A stretch of 64,000 bases of DNA from Bog-756 sp963841885 (GCA_963841885.1 CAWJEK010000018.1:124001-188000), one strand, 5' to 3'. Counted from the first letter of the stretch, positions 27,839 to 36,042 are shown. Notes: generated from the letters alone by a model not told the origin. Program-made: numbers and translations.

Positions 27839-29424
27839 GCCCCAGGCCCGGATTCGTGCTCGACGTCGACAGCTCGACGCCCCCCACCCTGTTCTGGCAC
27901 GGTGAACGGTTCAGCCTGGAGACGCTGCCCGAGGGAAGCCGGGTGGTCTACGCCCCCGAGCCGATCGACCCGCTGAGCGATCCTCAGGCCGCCATCCGCC
28001 ACGCCCTCACCCATCCCGAGGGCGACCAGGAGCCCCTACCCGCCCTGCTGCGCTCCGGGATGAAGCTGACCATCGCCTTCGACGACATTTCGCTGCCGCT
28101 GCCGCCCATGGAGCGCCCCGACATCCGCCAACTGGTCATCGAACAGGTACTGGACATGGCGGCCGAGGCGGGCGTGGACGACGTGGAGCTCATCGTCGCC
28201 CTCGCCCTCCACCGGCGCATGACCGAGTCCGAGCTCCGCCACGCCATCGGCGACCGCATCTATGACGCCTTCGCCCCGAACGGCCTCCTCACCCAACACG
28301 ACGCCGAAGACCCCGACAACCTCCTACACCTGGGACTGACCGACCACGGCGAGGACGTCGAGATCAACAAGCGGGCCGCCGAGTCCGACCTGCTCGTCTA
28401 CGTGAACATCAACCTGGTGGCCATGGACGGGGGACACAAGAGCGTGGCCACGGGACTCGCCAGCTACAAGAGCCTGCGCCACCACCACAATCCCGAGACG
28501 ATGCGGCACTCCAAGTCGTTCATGGACCAGCACCGCTCCGAACTGCACACGGCCAACTGGCGCATGGGCCGGCTGATCAAGGAGTGCGGCGTCAACGTGT
28601 TCCAGATCGAGACGACGCTCAACAACGACACCTTCCCCGGGGCGTTCCAGTTCCTGCAGAAGCGCGAGTGGGAGTGGAAGGCGAAGGACAGGCTCGGCTA
28701 CGTGGCCGCCTCCACCGCCCTCAACCGGGTACCGGCCCACCAGGCCCGCCGGATCTTCCACTCGGTGCGGGCGCCGCACCGCATGACCTCGGTGCAGGCC
28801 GGCGAAGTGGAGGCCGTGCACACCCTGACCACGGCCAACGTCTGGAAGCAGCAGGGCGTGGTGGTCGAGGGCCAGACCGACATCCTGACCATGGGACTGC
28901 CGTACATCAGTCCCTACAACGTCAACTCGATCCTGAACCCGATCCTGGTCGCCTGTCTGGGCCTCGGCTACTTCTTCAACCTGTACCGGGGCCGGCCGCT
29001 GGTCCGCGAGGGTGGCGTCCTGATCATGACCCACCCCACCCCGTGGGAGTTCAACCCCGTCCACCACCCGAGCTACATCGACTTCTTCGAGCAGGTGCTC
29101 AGCGAGACGACGGACCCGACCGAGGTGGCCGAACGCTTCGAGGAGGGATTCGCCACCGACCCGTGGTACATCCATCTCTACCGCACGGGCCACGCCTACC
29201 ACGGCGTCCACCCGTTCTACATGTGGTACTGGTGCGCCCACGCGCTGCAGCACCTCGGCGCCGTCGTCATCGTGGGAGGTGACCCGAAGGCCGTCCACCG
29301 TCTCGGCTTCCGGGCCGCGTCCACGCTGGCCGACGCCCTGGAGATGGCCCGGGACGTGGTGGGGCCCTCCCCCACCCTCACCCATCTCCACGCCCCGCCC
29401 ATCCTGATGGCCGACGTCCAGTGA
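27835..29424 (+). CDS. LarA-like (DUF2088) nickel-pincer-family protein
   Basis: A 529-residue protein related to lactate racemase LarA. LarA of Lactobacillus plantarum carries a nickel-pincer nucleotide covalently on Lys184, with His200 as a nickel ligand. Here the segment MDGGHKSVATGLASYKSLRHHH has Lys202 and His218 at the same 16-residue distance. The N-terminal AFDDISLPLPPM matches the LarA substrate/cofactor loop. The position of LarA His174 is not His here. Homologues act on diverse 2-hydroxy acids or sugars. Its place between a lipid dehydrogenase and an acyltransferase is unusual and suggests a hydroxyacyl or polyol substrate. No larB, larC or larE is in the window. Confidence 0.8.
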   Translation: MSPRPGFVLDVDSSTPPTLFWHGERFSLETLPEGSRVVYAPEPIDPLSDPQAAIRHALTHPEGDQEPLPALLRSGMKLTIAFDDISLPLPPMERPDIRQLVIEQVLDMAAEAGVDDVELIVALALHRRMTESELRHAIGDRIYDAFAPNGLLTQHDAEDPDNLLHLGLTDHGEDVEINKRAAESDLLVYVNINLVAMDGGHKSVATGLASYKSLRHHHNPETMRHSKSFMDQHRSELHTANWRMGRLIKECGVNVFQIETTLNNDTFPGAFQFLQKREWEWKAKDRLGYVAASTALNRVPAHQARRIFHSVRAPHRMTSVQAGEVEAVHTLTTANVWKQQGVVVEGQTDILTMGLPYISPYNVNSILNPILVACLGLGYFFNLYRGRPLVREGGVLIMTHPTPWEFNPVHHPSYIDFFEQVLSETTDPTEVAERFEEGFATDPWYIHLYRTGHAYHGVHPFYMWYWCAHALQHLGAVVIVGGDPKAVHRLGFRAASTLADALEMARDVVGPSPTLTHLHAPPILMADVQ

Positions 29425-29452
29425 GCAGCCCGAGGATGAGCAGCCCGAGGAT
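29423..29452. repeat. Two tandem 15-base repeats GAGCAGCCCGAGGAT
   Basis: Exact tandem duplication in the 55-base gap between the LarA-like and acyltransferase genes, starting on the LarA-like stop codon. Each unit carries an AGGATGA with an ATG, so it may offer alternative starts or be a slippage product. Confidence 0.8.
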
Positions 29453-29479
29453 GACCAGACCGACGGTGGGCAGCCGGCG

Positions 29480-30517
29480 ATGAGCAAGGTCCGTGACACC
29501 TCGAGGACGCTGCGGTCCCGCCGGGCCGTGCGCCACGACGCCGCCCTCGGTGACGAGGCGCCCGGCGGAGGACGTCCACCGTCGCTCCGGCCCTCGTCCC
29601 TGGTCGCCCGGGCCGGACGGGCCGGATTCCCCCTGGCCGCCCCCACCTGGCCCGGTTCGGTCCCCCGGCCGGCCCCCGAGCCCGAACTCGGCGTCCACTA
29701 CGACACGGCCTGGTCGCGTCGCTACCCCGTGCGCCTGGCCCGGGCCATGGTCCTCGACAACGTGACCCGACCCCTGGCCAGGGCGCTCGCCTCGCCCCAA
29801 CTCCGGGGTGACGAGCAGCTGGTCGACGTGGAGGCGCCGGTCATCTTCGCCGCCAACCACGCCAGCCACGTCGACACCCCGCTCCTGTTGGCCTGCCTCC
29901 CCCTGCGCTTCCGGCACCGGACGGTGGTGGCGGCGGCGGCCGACTACTTCTTCGACCGTCGCTGGAAGGCCGACACCTTCTCGTTCCTGCTCGGCGCCAT
30001 CCCCATCGAGCGGACCAAGGTCAACCGTCGCTCCGCTAACCTGGCCGCCGAGCTGCTGGCCGATGACTGGAACCTGGTGATCTTCCCCGAGGGCGGCCGG
30101 TCGCCCGACGGATGGGCCCAGGAGTTCCGTGGGGGTGCCGCCTACCTCGCCTCCCGGACGGGACGCCCGGTGGTGCCCGTCCACCTCGACGGCACCCGCC
30201 ACATCCTCCCCAAGGGTGGTGGCTCCATCCGCCGGACGCGGACCACCGTCACCTTCGGGACCCCGCTGTGGCCGGCCGAGGGTGAGGACGCCCGTAGGTT
30301 CGCCGCCCGCATCGAGGCGGCCGTGGCCACTCTCGCCAACGAGTCCTCCACCGACTGGTGGACGGCCCGCCGGCAGGCGGCGGCGGGCACCACGCCGTCA
30401 CTCCAGGGCCCCGACGTCGCCGCCTGGCGACGCGCCTGGGCCCTGGAGGCCGCCCCCGACCGGGCCGAAGCCGTGGACGCCGAGGGAAACGACTGGCCTC
30501 GGCGGTCGAAGGACTGA
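29480..30517 (+). CDS. Lysophospholipid acyltransferase (PlsC-like)
   Basis: A 345-residue LPLAT-family acyltransferase. The catalytic motif NHASHVD is near residue 132, with AIPIERTKV, FPEGGRSPDG (glycerophosphate-binding, Gly replacing the usual Thr) and PVVPVHLDGT following. It transfers an acyl chain to a lysolipid or another alcohol. There is a long, basic, non-conserved N-terminus of ~110 residues without an obvious transmembrane helix. It is the last gene of the operon that begins with the acyl-CoA reductase fusion. A 1-O-alkyl or unusual polyol acceptor is possible but unproven. Confidence 0.9.
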   Translation: MSKVRDTSRTLRSRRAVRHDAALGDEAPGGGRPPSLRPSSLVARAGRAGFPLAAPTWPGSVPRPAPEPELGVHYDTAWSRRYPVRLARAMVLDNVTRPLARALASPQLRGDEQLVDVEAPVIFAANHASHVDTPLLLACLPLRFRHRTVVAAAADYFFDRRWKADTFSFLLGAIPIERTKVNRRSANLAAELLADDWNLVIFPEGGRSPDGWAQEFRGGAAYLASRTGRPVVPVHLDGTRHILPKGGGSIRRTRTTVTFGTPLWPAEGEDARRFAARIEAAVATLANESSTDWWTARRQAAAGTTPSLQGPDVAAWRRAWALEAAPDRAEAVDAEGNDWPRRSKD

Positions 30518-30576
30518 CCCCGCCCGGACGGTGCCGAGCCGACCGGTCCCGAGCCGACGCCCGGGGCGGACGTCGG

Positions 30577-31395
30577 TCAGCGACCGGGAAGCACCCGACG
30601 GGCCCGGTCCCGCCAGCCCGGGCGGCCGCCGTCGACGGCCTCCAGGCGCTCCGCCCGCAGCGAGAGCTCCTCGTAATCGTCCAAGGGCTCCAGGGCCACC
30701 GCGGTCCCCTCGGGCGCACCGGTCGGGGCGAGCGCCCACCCGAGCAGGACGTCGGCCAGGGCCGTGTTGCGGGCCAGCACCGGACCGTGGAGGTAGGTGC
30801 CCAGCACGCGGTGGGACCACGCTCCCTCCGTCCCGTCACCGCCACCGTTGCCCACGCCCCGTTCGACCCGCGCCAGCGGACGCGAACCCGGACCGACGCG
30901 GGTCACACCGCCGTGGTTCTCGAAGCCCGTCAGCCGGGGCAACCGGTCTCCGCCGGCGGTGCGGGGCGCCTCGGGGGTCGGCGTGGCCACCAACTCCCCG
31001 ACCGCCCGGGGACCGGTGCCCTTGGTCGTGGTGAGGTCGAGGAGGCCGACTCCCGGCTGGGGCCGGTCGAGGTTGTCGGGGAACGTCGTTCCGATGAGCT
31101 GGAACCCGGCACATACCCCGAGCACCACCGCCCCCTCGGCCACCCGCTCGGCCAGGGTGCCGTCCTCGAGCAGGGTGGTGGCCGCCCGCACCTGGGGCCC
31201 GTCCTCGCCGCCGCCCACCGTGTAGAGGTCGGCCCGGGGCAGGGCCCGGTCGGAGGTGGCCTGGACGAGTTCGACCTCGATGCCCCGCCAGGCCGCCCGA
31301 CGCGCCAGCACCAGCCCGTTCCCACCGTCCCCGTAGGTGCCCAGCAGGTCCGGGTACACGACGGCGATCACCAACCGCCGACCCGACGCCCTCAC
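30577..31395 (-). CDS. gatD: Lipid II isoglutaminyl synthase, glutamine amidotransferase subunit GatD
   Basis: A 272-residue CobB/CobQ-like class I glutaminase. The nucleophile cysteine is in VVLGVCAGFQLIG, and the catalytic histidine region is YLHGPVLARN. GatD supplies ammonia to MurT, which amidates the alpha-carboxyl of D-Glu in the lipid II stem peptide. The GTG start at 31395 overlaps the murT stop (GTGA), the usual coupled arrangement of this complex. This identifies a cell wall with amidated peptidoglycan. Confidence is high because both subunits are adjacent. Confidence 0.93.
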   Translation of the reverse strand: MRASGRRLVIAVVYPDLLGTYGDGGNGLVLARRAAWRGIEVELVQATSDRALPRADLYTVGGGEDGPQVRAATTLLEDGTLAERVAEGAVVLGVCAGFQLIGTTFPDNLDRPQPGVGLLDLTTTKGTGPRAVGELVATPTPEAPRTAGGDRLPRLTGFENHGGVTRVGPGSRPLARVERGVGNGGGDGTEGAWSHRVLGTYLHGPVLARNTALADVLLGWALAPTGAPEGTAVALEPLDDYEELSLRAERLEAVDGGRPGWRDRARRVLPGR

Positions 31396-32711
31396 AACGC
31401 CCGCCGGAGGTCGGCGAAGGCCGTGTAGTTGCCGAGGAACTCCATGGGACAACCGTCCGGTGCCACCCCGGCGGCGTGGTCGATGGCGGCCAGGGGTCCG
31501 TCCACCACGACGTGGTCGACCTCGGCGTAGCGGAGCCGCACCCCGAGGTCGAGGCGGCGTTCGCCGGTGGCCACCACGGTCCGCCCGACGAGCCGCTCGA
31601 AGGGGACGTCCCACAGCCACGACGTGTCGAAGCCGTCGGCCGTCCGGGCGTTGACCGACAGCACCACCGGCTCGGCCGGATCACCGGTCTCGTCCAGGAG
31701 GTCGAAGATGGCCGTCCATCCGGCGGGGTTCTTGGCCAACAGGAGCCGGACCGGGTGGCCCGACCGGGTGATCGTCGAGAACCGTCCGGCCACCTCGGTG
31801 ACCCCGGCGAGCCGATCGAGGGCGGTCTCCAGTCCCCCCTGTCCCCAGCGCTCGAGGACCGGTGCGGCGGCGATCGCCGCCATCGCCGCATTGGCCCGGT
31901 TGAACTGGCCGGGAAGACCGATGCCCAGCCGGTGGCGGGTGCCGTCGGCCAGGACCAGCTCGTCACCGACCACGTCGGCGTCCACCGCCGGGCGGGCGAA
32001 GTCGCAGCTGTCACAGGCCCAGGCACCGCCTGCGGCGAACCCGATCCGCCCACCGCAGGCCGGACAGCCCACCGCGTCCTCGTGCCAGACCTGGCCCGCC
32101 CCCACCCATCGCACGTCGGGCGCGGTGGCCGCCGCCCACGCCACCATCGGGTCGTCGGCGTTGGCCACGACCAGCGGGCCGGCGCCATCCGGGGTCGGTG
32201 CCGGGGCGCCCAGCGCCACCCGCCACCGGTCGACCAGCATGCGGACCTCGGCGATCCGGTCGAGCTGGTCGCGCGAGAGATTCAACAGCACCACCACCTC
32301 GGGCGCGGTCTCGGTGATGCACCGGCCGAGGTACCCCTCGTCGACCTCGAGCACCGCCACCGGCGCGTCGGGGGCCCCCACCAGGGCGGCCACGTGGCCG
32401 GCGGGCATGTTGGCCCCGGTGTCGTTGCTCACCACCCGCCCGCCGTCCGGACCGGCGAGGGCGGTGGCCAGGAGTCTTGTCGTGGTGGTCTTCCCGTTGG
32501 TCCCGGTGACCAGGACGACGGTGCGCCCGGCGGCCGACGAGGCCAGCAGTCCCGGGTCCACCAGCAGGCCCACCCGACCTCCCGCCACCGTCCCGCTGCC
32601 CCGTCCGAGGGCGCGGGAGAGCCGGTTGACGACGGCGACGGCCCCGGTGGCGAGCGACACCCGGGCCGAGCGGGTGGGGGCCTCCCCGGCCGGCCGGACG
32701 CGGATCGTCAC
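31392..32711 (-). CDS. murT: Lipid II isoglutaminyl synthase, Mur-ligase subunit MurT
   Basis: A 439-residue Mur-ligase-like protein. The ATP loop is VTGTNGKTTTTRLLA near residue 60. The zinc ribbon typical of MurT (CPACGGRIGF to CDSCDF) interrupts the central domain. The C-terminal DUF1727 domain follows (FGNYTAFADL-type ending GNYTAFADLRRAL). It activates the D-Glu carboxylate of lipid II for amidation with ammonia from GatD. The GTG at 32711 overlaps the stop of the HAD-acyltransferase gene, so all three genes are coupled. Confidence 0.95.
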   Translation of the reverse strand: MTIRVRPAGEAPTRSARVSLATGAVAVVNRLSRALGRGSGTVAGGRVGLLVDPGLLASSAAGRTVVLVTGTNGKTTTTRLLATALAGPDGGRVVSNDTGANMPAGHVAALVGAPDAPVAVLEVDEGYLGRCITETAPEVVVLLNLSRDQLDRIAEVRMLVDRWRVALGAPAPTPDGAGPLVVANADDPMVAWAAATAPDVRWVGAGQVWHEDAVGCPACGGRIGFAAGGAWACDSCDFARPAVDADVVGDELVLADGTRHRLGIGLPGQFNRANAAMAAIAAAPVLERWGQGGLETALDRLAGVTEVAGRFSTITRSGHPVRLLLAKNPAGWTAIFDLLDETGDPAEPVVLSVNARTADGFDTSWLWDVPFERLVGRTVVATGERRLDLGVRLRYAEVDHVVVDGPLAAIDHAAGVAPDGCPMEFLGNYTAFADLRRAL

Positions 32712-34090
32712 GCCGGAGGACGCGTGGCGGCCAGTTCCTCGTCGGTGGGCACATGGGGCCGGCGGGCCTCGGCGGGCAGCAGTCCGGCCACGGTGTCCAT
32801 CAACAGCCACGTGTCGGCCACCGCGTCGGTCAGCCCGAGCCGGACGGGCGCCCCGACGGTCACCGTCACCCGGGGCGGGTGCTGCAGGGTGGTCACGGTC
32901 GGGACCTTGGCGTTGCGGGGCCACACCTTCTCGGTGCCCCACACCCCGATGGGGACGACGGGGGCGCCGGTCTCGGCGGCCAGCCGGGCGGCTCCGGTCT
33001 TGCCCTGGAGTACAGGATCGAAGAACGCCTCACCCCGGGGGATGGTGCCCTGGGGGAGGACGATCACCGCCTCGCCGGCGTGCAGGGCGGCCGTCGCCCG
33101 CTTCATCGGATCCTCGGATCGGCTGGCGCGGTCGACCGGGATGCCCCCGAGGGCCCGGGCCAGCTGGCCGACCACCGGGGCGTCGAACAGCTCCTGTTTG
33201 CCCATGAACCGCACCGGGCGACCGAGCCGGGCGGCCACCAGCGCGAGGGCGGCCACGTCGAAGTAGCTGCGATGGTTGGAGACGAGGATCACCGGCCCCT
33301 CGTGGGGCACGTGCTCGATGCCGTTGATGGTGAAGCGGGCGTAGGGGAAGGACTCCGGACGCACGAACGGTCGCAGCAGGTGGTACGGCTCGAGTCCGAC
33401 CACCGAGGGCACGCCGGGGGGCCGGTCCCAGTACTCGAGCGGCCACCGGCGGGCCAGGGCCACACCCATCAGGCGCGGGTCGGCGTTCAGCGCGTGGGGA
33501 TGGCCCACGGCGCCGAGCAGGGGGACGTCGAAGAAGCTGTCCGAGTACGCGTGGCAGTCGGCCACGGCGATGTCGTGGGCGGACGCCCACTCCCGGACCG
33601 CGTCACGCTTGTTGGTGCCCCACACGAAGCGGCCGACCAGCCGGCCCGTGAAGTGACCGTCGACCTCCTGGTAACGGGTGGCGATCACGTCGTCGAAGCC
33701 CAGGGCCGACGCCAGCGGGTCGACGAGGTCGTGGGGGGACGTGGTGGCCAGCACCAGCAGCCGACCCTCGGCCCGGTGGGCGGCCAGCTCCTCCAGAGCC
33801 CAGGGCTGCACGAGGTCGATGAGCTCCTCGACGGCGTCCCCTCCCGCCTTGCGGACCGCCGCCGCCGACCTCCCCTTCATCATCCGCGCCGCGGCACGGG
33901 CCAGACCCATGAAGGGGACCGTCTCGCCGAAGGCGTTGTAGAAGCCGTAGAGGTAGCGCTCGCCGGGGAGCCGACGGTCGGCCGGCAGGACACCCTCGGC
34001 CACCATGGCGGCGTGGAACACCGGTCCCGAGGCCGAACGGATCAGGGTGCGGTCGAGATCGACGAAGACGGCACCGGGAGCGTCGGACAT
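32708..34090 (-). CDS. HAD-IB phosphatase / 1-acylglycerol-3-phosphate acyltransferase fusion
   Basis: A 460-residue two-domain protein. Residues 1-210 are a HAD-IB phosphatase-like domain (FVDLDRTLIRSAS, TTSPHDLVDPLA, YSDSFFDVPLL). Residues ~245-430 are an LPLAT acyltransferase with NHRSYFD and LPQGTIPRGEAFF, where Gln replaces the usual Glu of the EGT motif. The same fusion is known in mycobacteria (Rv2483c, called PlsC). It likely makes phosphatidic acid and may dephosphorylate a lipid intermediate. The ATG at 34090 is preceded by TTGAGGAG. It leads an operon with murT and gatD. Confidence 0.92.
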   Translation of the reverse strand: MSDAPGAVFVDLDRTLIRSASGPVFHAAMVAEGVLPADRRLPGERYLYGFYNAFGETVPFMGLARAAARMMKGRSAAAVRKAGGDAVEELIDLVQPWALEELAAHRAEGRLLVLATTSPHDLVDPLASALGFDDVIATRYQEVDGHFTGRLVGRFVWGTNKRDAVREWASAHDIAVADCHAYSDSFFDVPLLGAVGHPHALNADPRLMGVALARRWPLEYWDRPPGVPSVVGLEPYHLLRPFVRPESFPYARFTINGIEHVPHEGPVILVSNHRSYFDVAALALVAARLGRPVRFMGKQELFDAPVVGQLARALGGIPVDRASRSEDPMKRATAALHAGEAVIVLPQGTIPRGEAFFDPVLQGKTGAARLAAETGAPVVPIGVWGTEKVWPRNAKVPTVTTLQHPPRVTVTVGAPVRLGLTDAVADTWLLMDTVAGLLPAEARRPHVPTDEELAATRPPA

Positions 34091-34239
34091 CTCCTCAACC
34101 TACCGCCGCCGGTCGGCTGACGCGAGCCCGGTACAGGGGTGTCGTGTACCCGCCGTGGGAGGTCCGGGGTGACCGGGACCCGAGGGATCGACCCAACGAC
34201 CAGGGCCGTGGGCTGGGGAAACCGCCCCTGGACGCGGCA

Positions 34240-34271
34240 AAGGGACCACCGGGGGGGAGAGGTGGTCCCTT
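34240..34271 (+). terminator. Strong hairpin in leader region (attenuator or terminator)
   Basis: Perfect 11-base stem AAGGGACCACC / GGTGGTCCCTT around a G-rich 10-base loop. There is no T run after it on the plus strand. It sits 36 bases before the leader reading frame and could work as an attenuator, a Rho-independent-like pause or an mRNA stabiliser. Confidence 0.5.
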
Positions 34272-34306
34272 CGCACTGACTCAACGAGGAAAGGAGGGGG
34301 ATTCCT

Positions 34307-34336
34307 ATGTCCTGTGGTCGTGGAGTCAATGTATAA
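34307..34336 (+). CDS. Candidate leader peptide (9 aa)
   Basis: Reading frame MSCGRGVNV with an excellent ribosome site (AAAGGAGG, 34290-34297) seven to ten bases before the ATG. It ends 56 bases before the LysR start. The SD is much stronger than at most genes in this window, and a stable hairpin precedes it. This arrangement suggests a regulatory leader peptide. The amino acid or ligand that would be sensed cannot be stated. It may also be a chance frame. Confidence 0.4.
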   Translation: MSCGRGVNV

Positions 34337-34368
34337 CAGCCGCGAGCGATCAGTCAAGGCGTTTGTCT

Positions 34369-34383
34369 AGATACCTGGTATCT
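34369..34383. promoter_or_regulatory. LysR-type palindrome AGATACC-T-GGTATCT
   Basis: Perfect 7-base arms around one base, nine bases before the LysR ATG. It contains ATACCTGGTAT, which fits the T-N11-A style of LysR-family boxes and predicts autoregulation. Confidence 0.65.
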
Positions 34384-34392
34384 TTATTGGCG

Positions 34393-35307
34393 ATGGAACT
34401 CCGACACCTCCAGGCCCTCACCGCGATCAGTGACCACGGGACGTTCTCGGCCGCCGCCGAGCACCTCGGCACCGTGCAGTCCAACATCTCGGCCCACATC
34501 GCCCGGCTCGAGAAGGAGCTGGGCACGCCGCTGATCGACCGGGCCGACGGTCGACTCACCGCCGAGGGGGCGGTCGTCGTCGCCCGGGCCCGCCGCATCC
34601 TGTCCGAGCTCGATGCCCTGATGTCCGACGTCGCCGCCTGCAAGGACGAGGTGACCGGGACCGTCCGGGTCGGCATGATCGGGACCACCGCCCGCTGGCT
34701 GGTCCCCCGCCTGATGGGCGAGGCGGCCCAGCGCCACCCGAACCTCCGGCTGGTCGTGGTCGAGGGGACCACGACCGGACTCGAACCGCAGCTGACCACC
34801 GGACAGCTCGACCTGGCCATCCTGCACCTCCCGGTGGGCAGCAAGGACATGGTCACCCGGATGCTCTTCGAGGAGGACCTCATGCTGGTGGTCCCCCAGG
34901 GCCATCCCCTGGCCGGCCTCGACCGCGAACTCCAGCTCGAGGACCTCGCCGAACTCGAGTTGCTCCTCCCCCTGCCGGGGACGGCGTTCCGCGACGAACT
35001 CGACAGCGTCACCCGCCCGCTCGGCATCACCCTGCTGCCGGCCGCCGAGATCGACGGTCTCCGGCTCATCGCGTCGTTGACCTTCGAAGGGTACGGACCG
35101 GCCATCCTGCCCGCCACCGCCATACCCGGGTGGCTGCGGGAGCAGTTCCGTCCGGTGCCGGTGGTGGGCCTTCCCCGCCGCCGGGTGGGCGTCGCCCAGC
35201 GCAGCCGGGGTCTCCCGTCGGCGCCGACCCGCGCCCTGCTCGAGCTGCTGGTGGCGACGGTCTCCCAGCCCGAAGGCCGTCCCCAGGGCCTGCACGTCCC
35301 CGCCTGA
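34393..35307 (+). CDS. LysR-family transcriptional regulator
   Basis: A 304-residue LTTR. The N-terminal winged helix-turn-helix is MELRHLQALTAISDHGTFSAAAEHLGTVQSNISAHIARLEKELG. The effector domain follows (GTVRVGMIGTTARWLVPRLMG, DLAILHLPVGSKDMVTRMLFEEDLMLVVPQGHPLAG). The ATG at 34393 gives the canonical MELRHL start. It follows a palindromic LTTR box, a candidate leader peptide and a hairpin. It is divergent from the HAD-acyltransferase/murT/gatD operon, a possible target. The effector is unknown. Confidence 0.93.
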   Translation: MELRHLQALTAISDHGTFSAAAEHLGTVQSNISAHIARLEKELGTPLIDRADGRLTAEGAVVVARARRILSELDALMSDVAACKDEVTGTVRVGMIGTTARWLVPRLMGEAAQRHPNLRLVVVEGTTTGLEPQLTTGQLDLAILHLPVGSKDMVTRMLFEEDLMLVVPQGHPLAGLDRELQLEDLAELELLLPLPGTAFRDELDSVTRPLGITLLPAAEIDGLRLIASLTFEGYGPAILPATAIPGWLREQFRPVPVVGLPRRRVGVAQRSRGLPSAPTRALLELLVATVSQPEGRPQGLHVPA

Positions 35308-35340
35308 CATCGACCGTGCGGCCGACCGTGACCGTCCCCA

Positions 35341-35410
35341 TGGCCGGTGGCGTGGGGCGGCGGTGTGGGGGCCGGTGGTGTGGGGGCCGCTGGCGTGGGG
35401 ACCGGTGGGA
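35341..35410 (+). repeat. G-rich degenerate tandem repeat
   Basis: About five imperfect copies of a 13-15 base unit of the form GCCGGTGGYGTGGGG lie in the 105-base gap between the LysR stop and the convergent YqgE stop. Runs of four or more G every 10-15 bases could form a G-quadruplex. It may act in termination between convergent genes. Confidence 0.6.
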
Positions 35411-35412
35411 CG

Positions 35413-36042
35413 TCAGTTGGTGGTCGGGTCGGACGGGAAGCCCGACACCAGGGCCAACGCGCCCCCCTGGCGGCGGAGCACCCGACGCCACAGACCCTCG
35501 GGATCCGCGGAGATGGGATCCCGCGCCTCGGCCCGAATCACGTACCACGACCCCTCACTGATCTCGTCATCGAGCTGTCCACCGTCCCATCCGGCGTACC
35601 CCGAGAAGAGCCGGGCGCCGACCAGCGAGTCGGAGAACGCCGTCGGGTCCGCCCCCAGGTCGACGGTCCCGACCGGCCGATCGTCGTCGACCAGCAGGCG
35701 CCAGCCCGTCGGACACCCCGGCGACCCCTCCTCGGCGACCTGGCGCGACACCAGCCGGACCAGCCCGATGAGGGAGTTGCGCGATACCGGGCCGCCGGTG
35801 AAGAGCTCGGCGGGCGGCGTGGCCACCTCGTGCCACCGGGGCAGGAGCTGGTCGACCGCGACCCCGCCCGGTCGGTCGATCACCACGCCGAGGGCCCCCT
35901 GCAGCCCGTGGTCGAGCACCAGGATGACCCGGCGCCGGAAGTTCGGGTCCTCGACGGCCGGCGTGGCCACCAGTAGATGGCCGACGAGTGACGCGGGCGC
36001 GGGCTCCCCGCCGAAGGGGTCGAACTCGCTGAAGGGGTCCAT
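35413..36042 (-). CDS. YqgE/AlgH family protein
   Basis: A 209-residue UPF0301 (YqgE/AlgH) protein. Signature segments are GHLLVATPAVEDPNFRRRVILVLDHG, GALGVVIDRPGG, FTGGPVSRNSLIGL and ARLFSGYAGWDGGQLDDEI. The molecular function is not established; AlgH was first linked to alginate regulation in Pseudomonas. The ATG at 36042 gives MDPFSEFDPFGGEPAPASLVGHLLV, which reaches the domain start directly. It is divergent from the crotonase gene. Confidence 0.93.
   Translation of the reverse strand: MDPFSEFDPFGGEPAPASLVGHLLVATPAVEDPNFRRRVILVLDHGLQGALGVVIDRPGGVAVDQLLPRWHEVATPPAELFTGGPVSRNSLIGLVRLVSRQVAEEGSPGCPTGWRLLVDDDRPVGTVDLGADPTAFSDSLVGARLFSGYAGWDGGQLDDEISEGSWYVIRAEARDPISADPEGLWRRVLRRQGGALALVSGFPSDPTTN

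Larger units (their letters stand above)
34091..34392. other. Divergent regulatory region between HAD-acyltransferase operon and LysR gene
   Basis: About 300 bases without a full-length gene. It holds, in order, a strong hairpin (34240-34271), a purine-rich ribosome site, a nine-codon reading frame (34307-34336), a TATAAC element (34332-34337) and a LysR-type palindrome (34369-34383). Bases 34091-34235 show nothing I can name. Confidence 0.6.
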
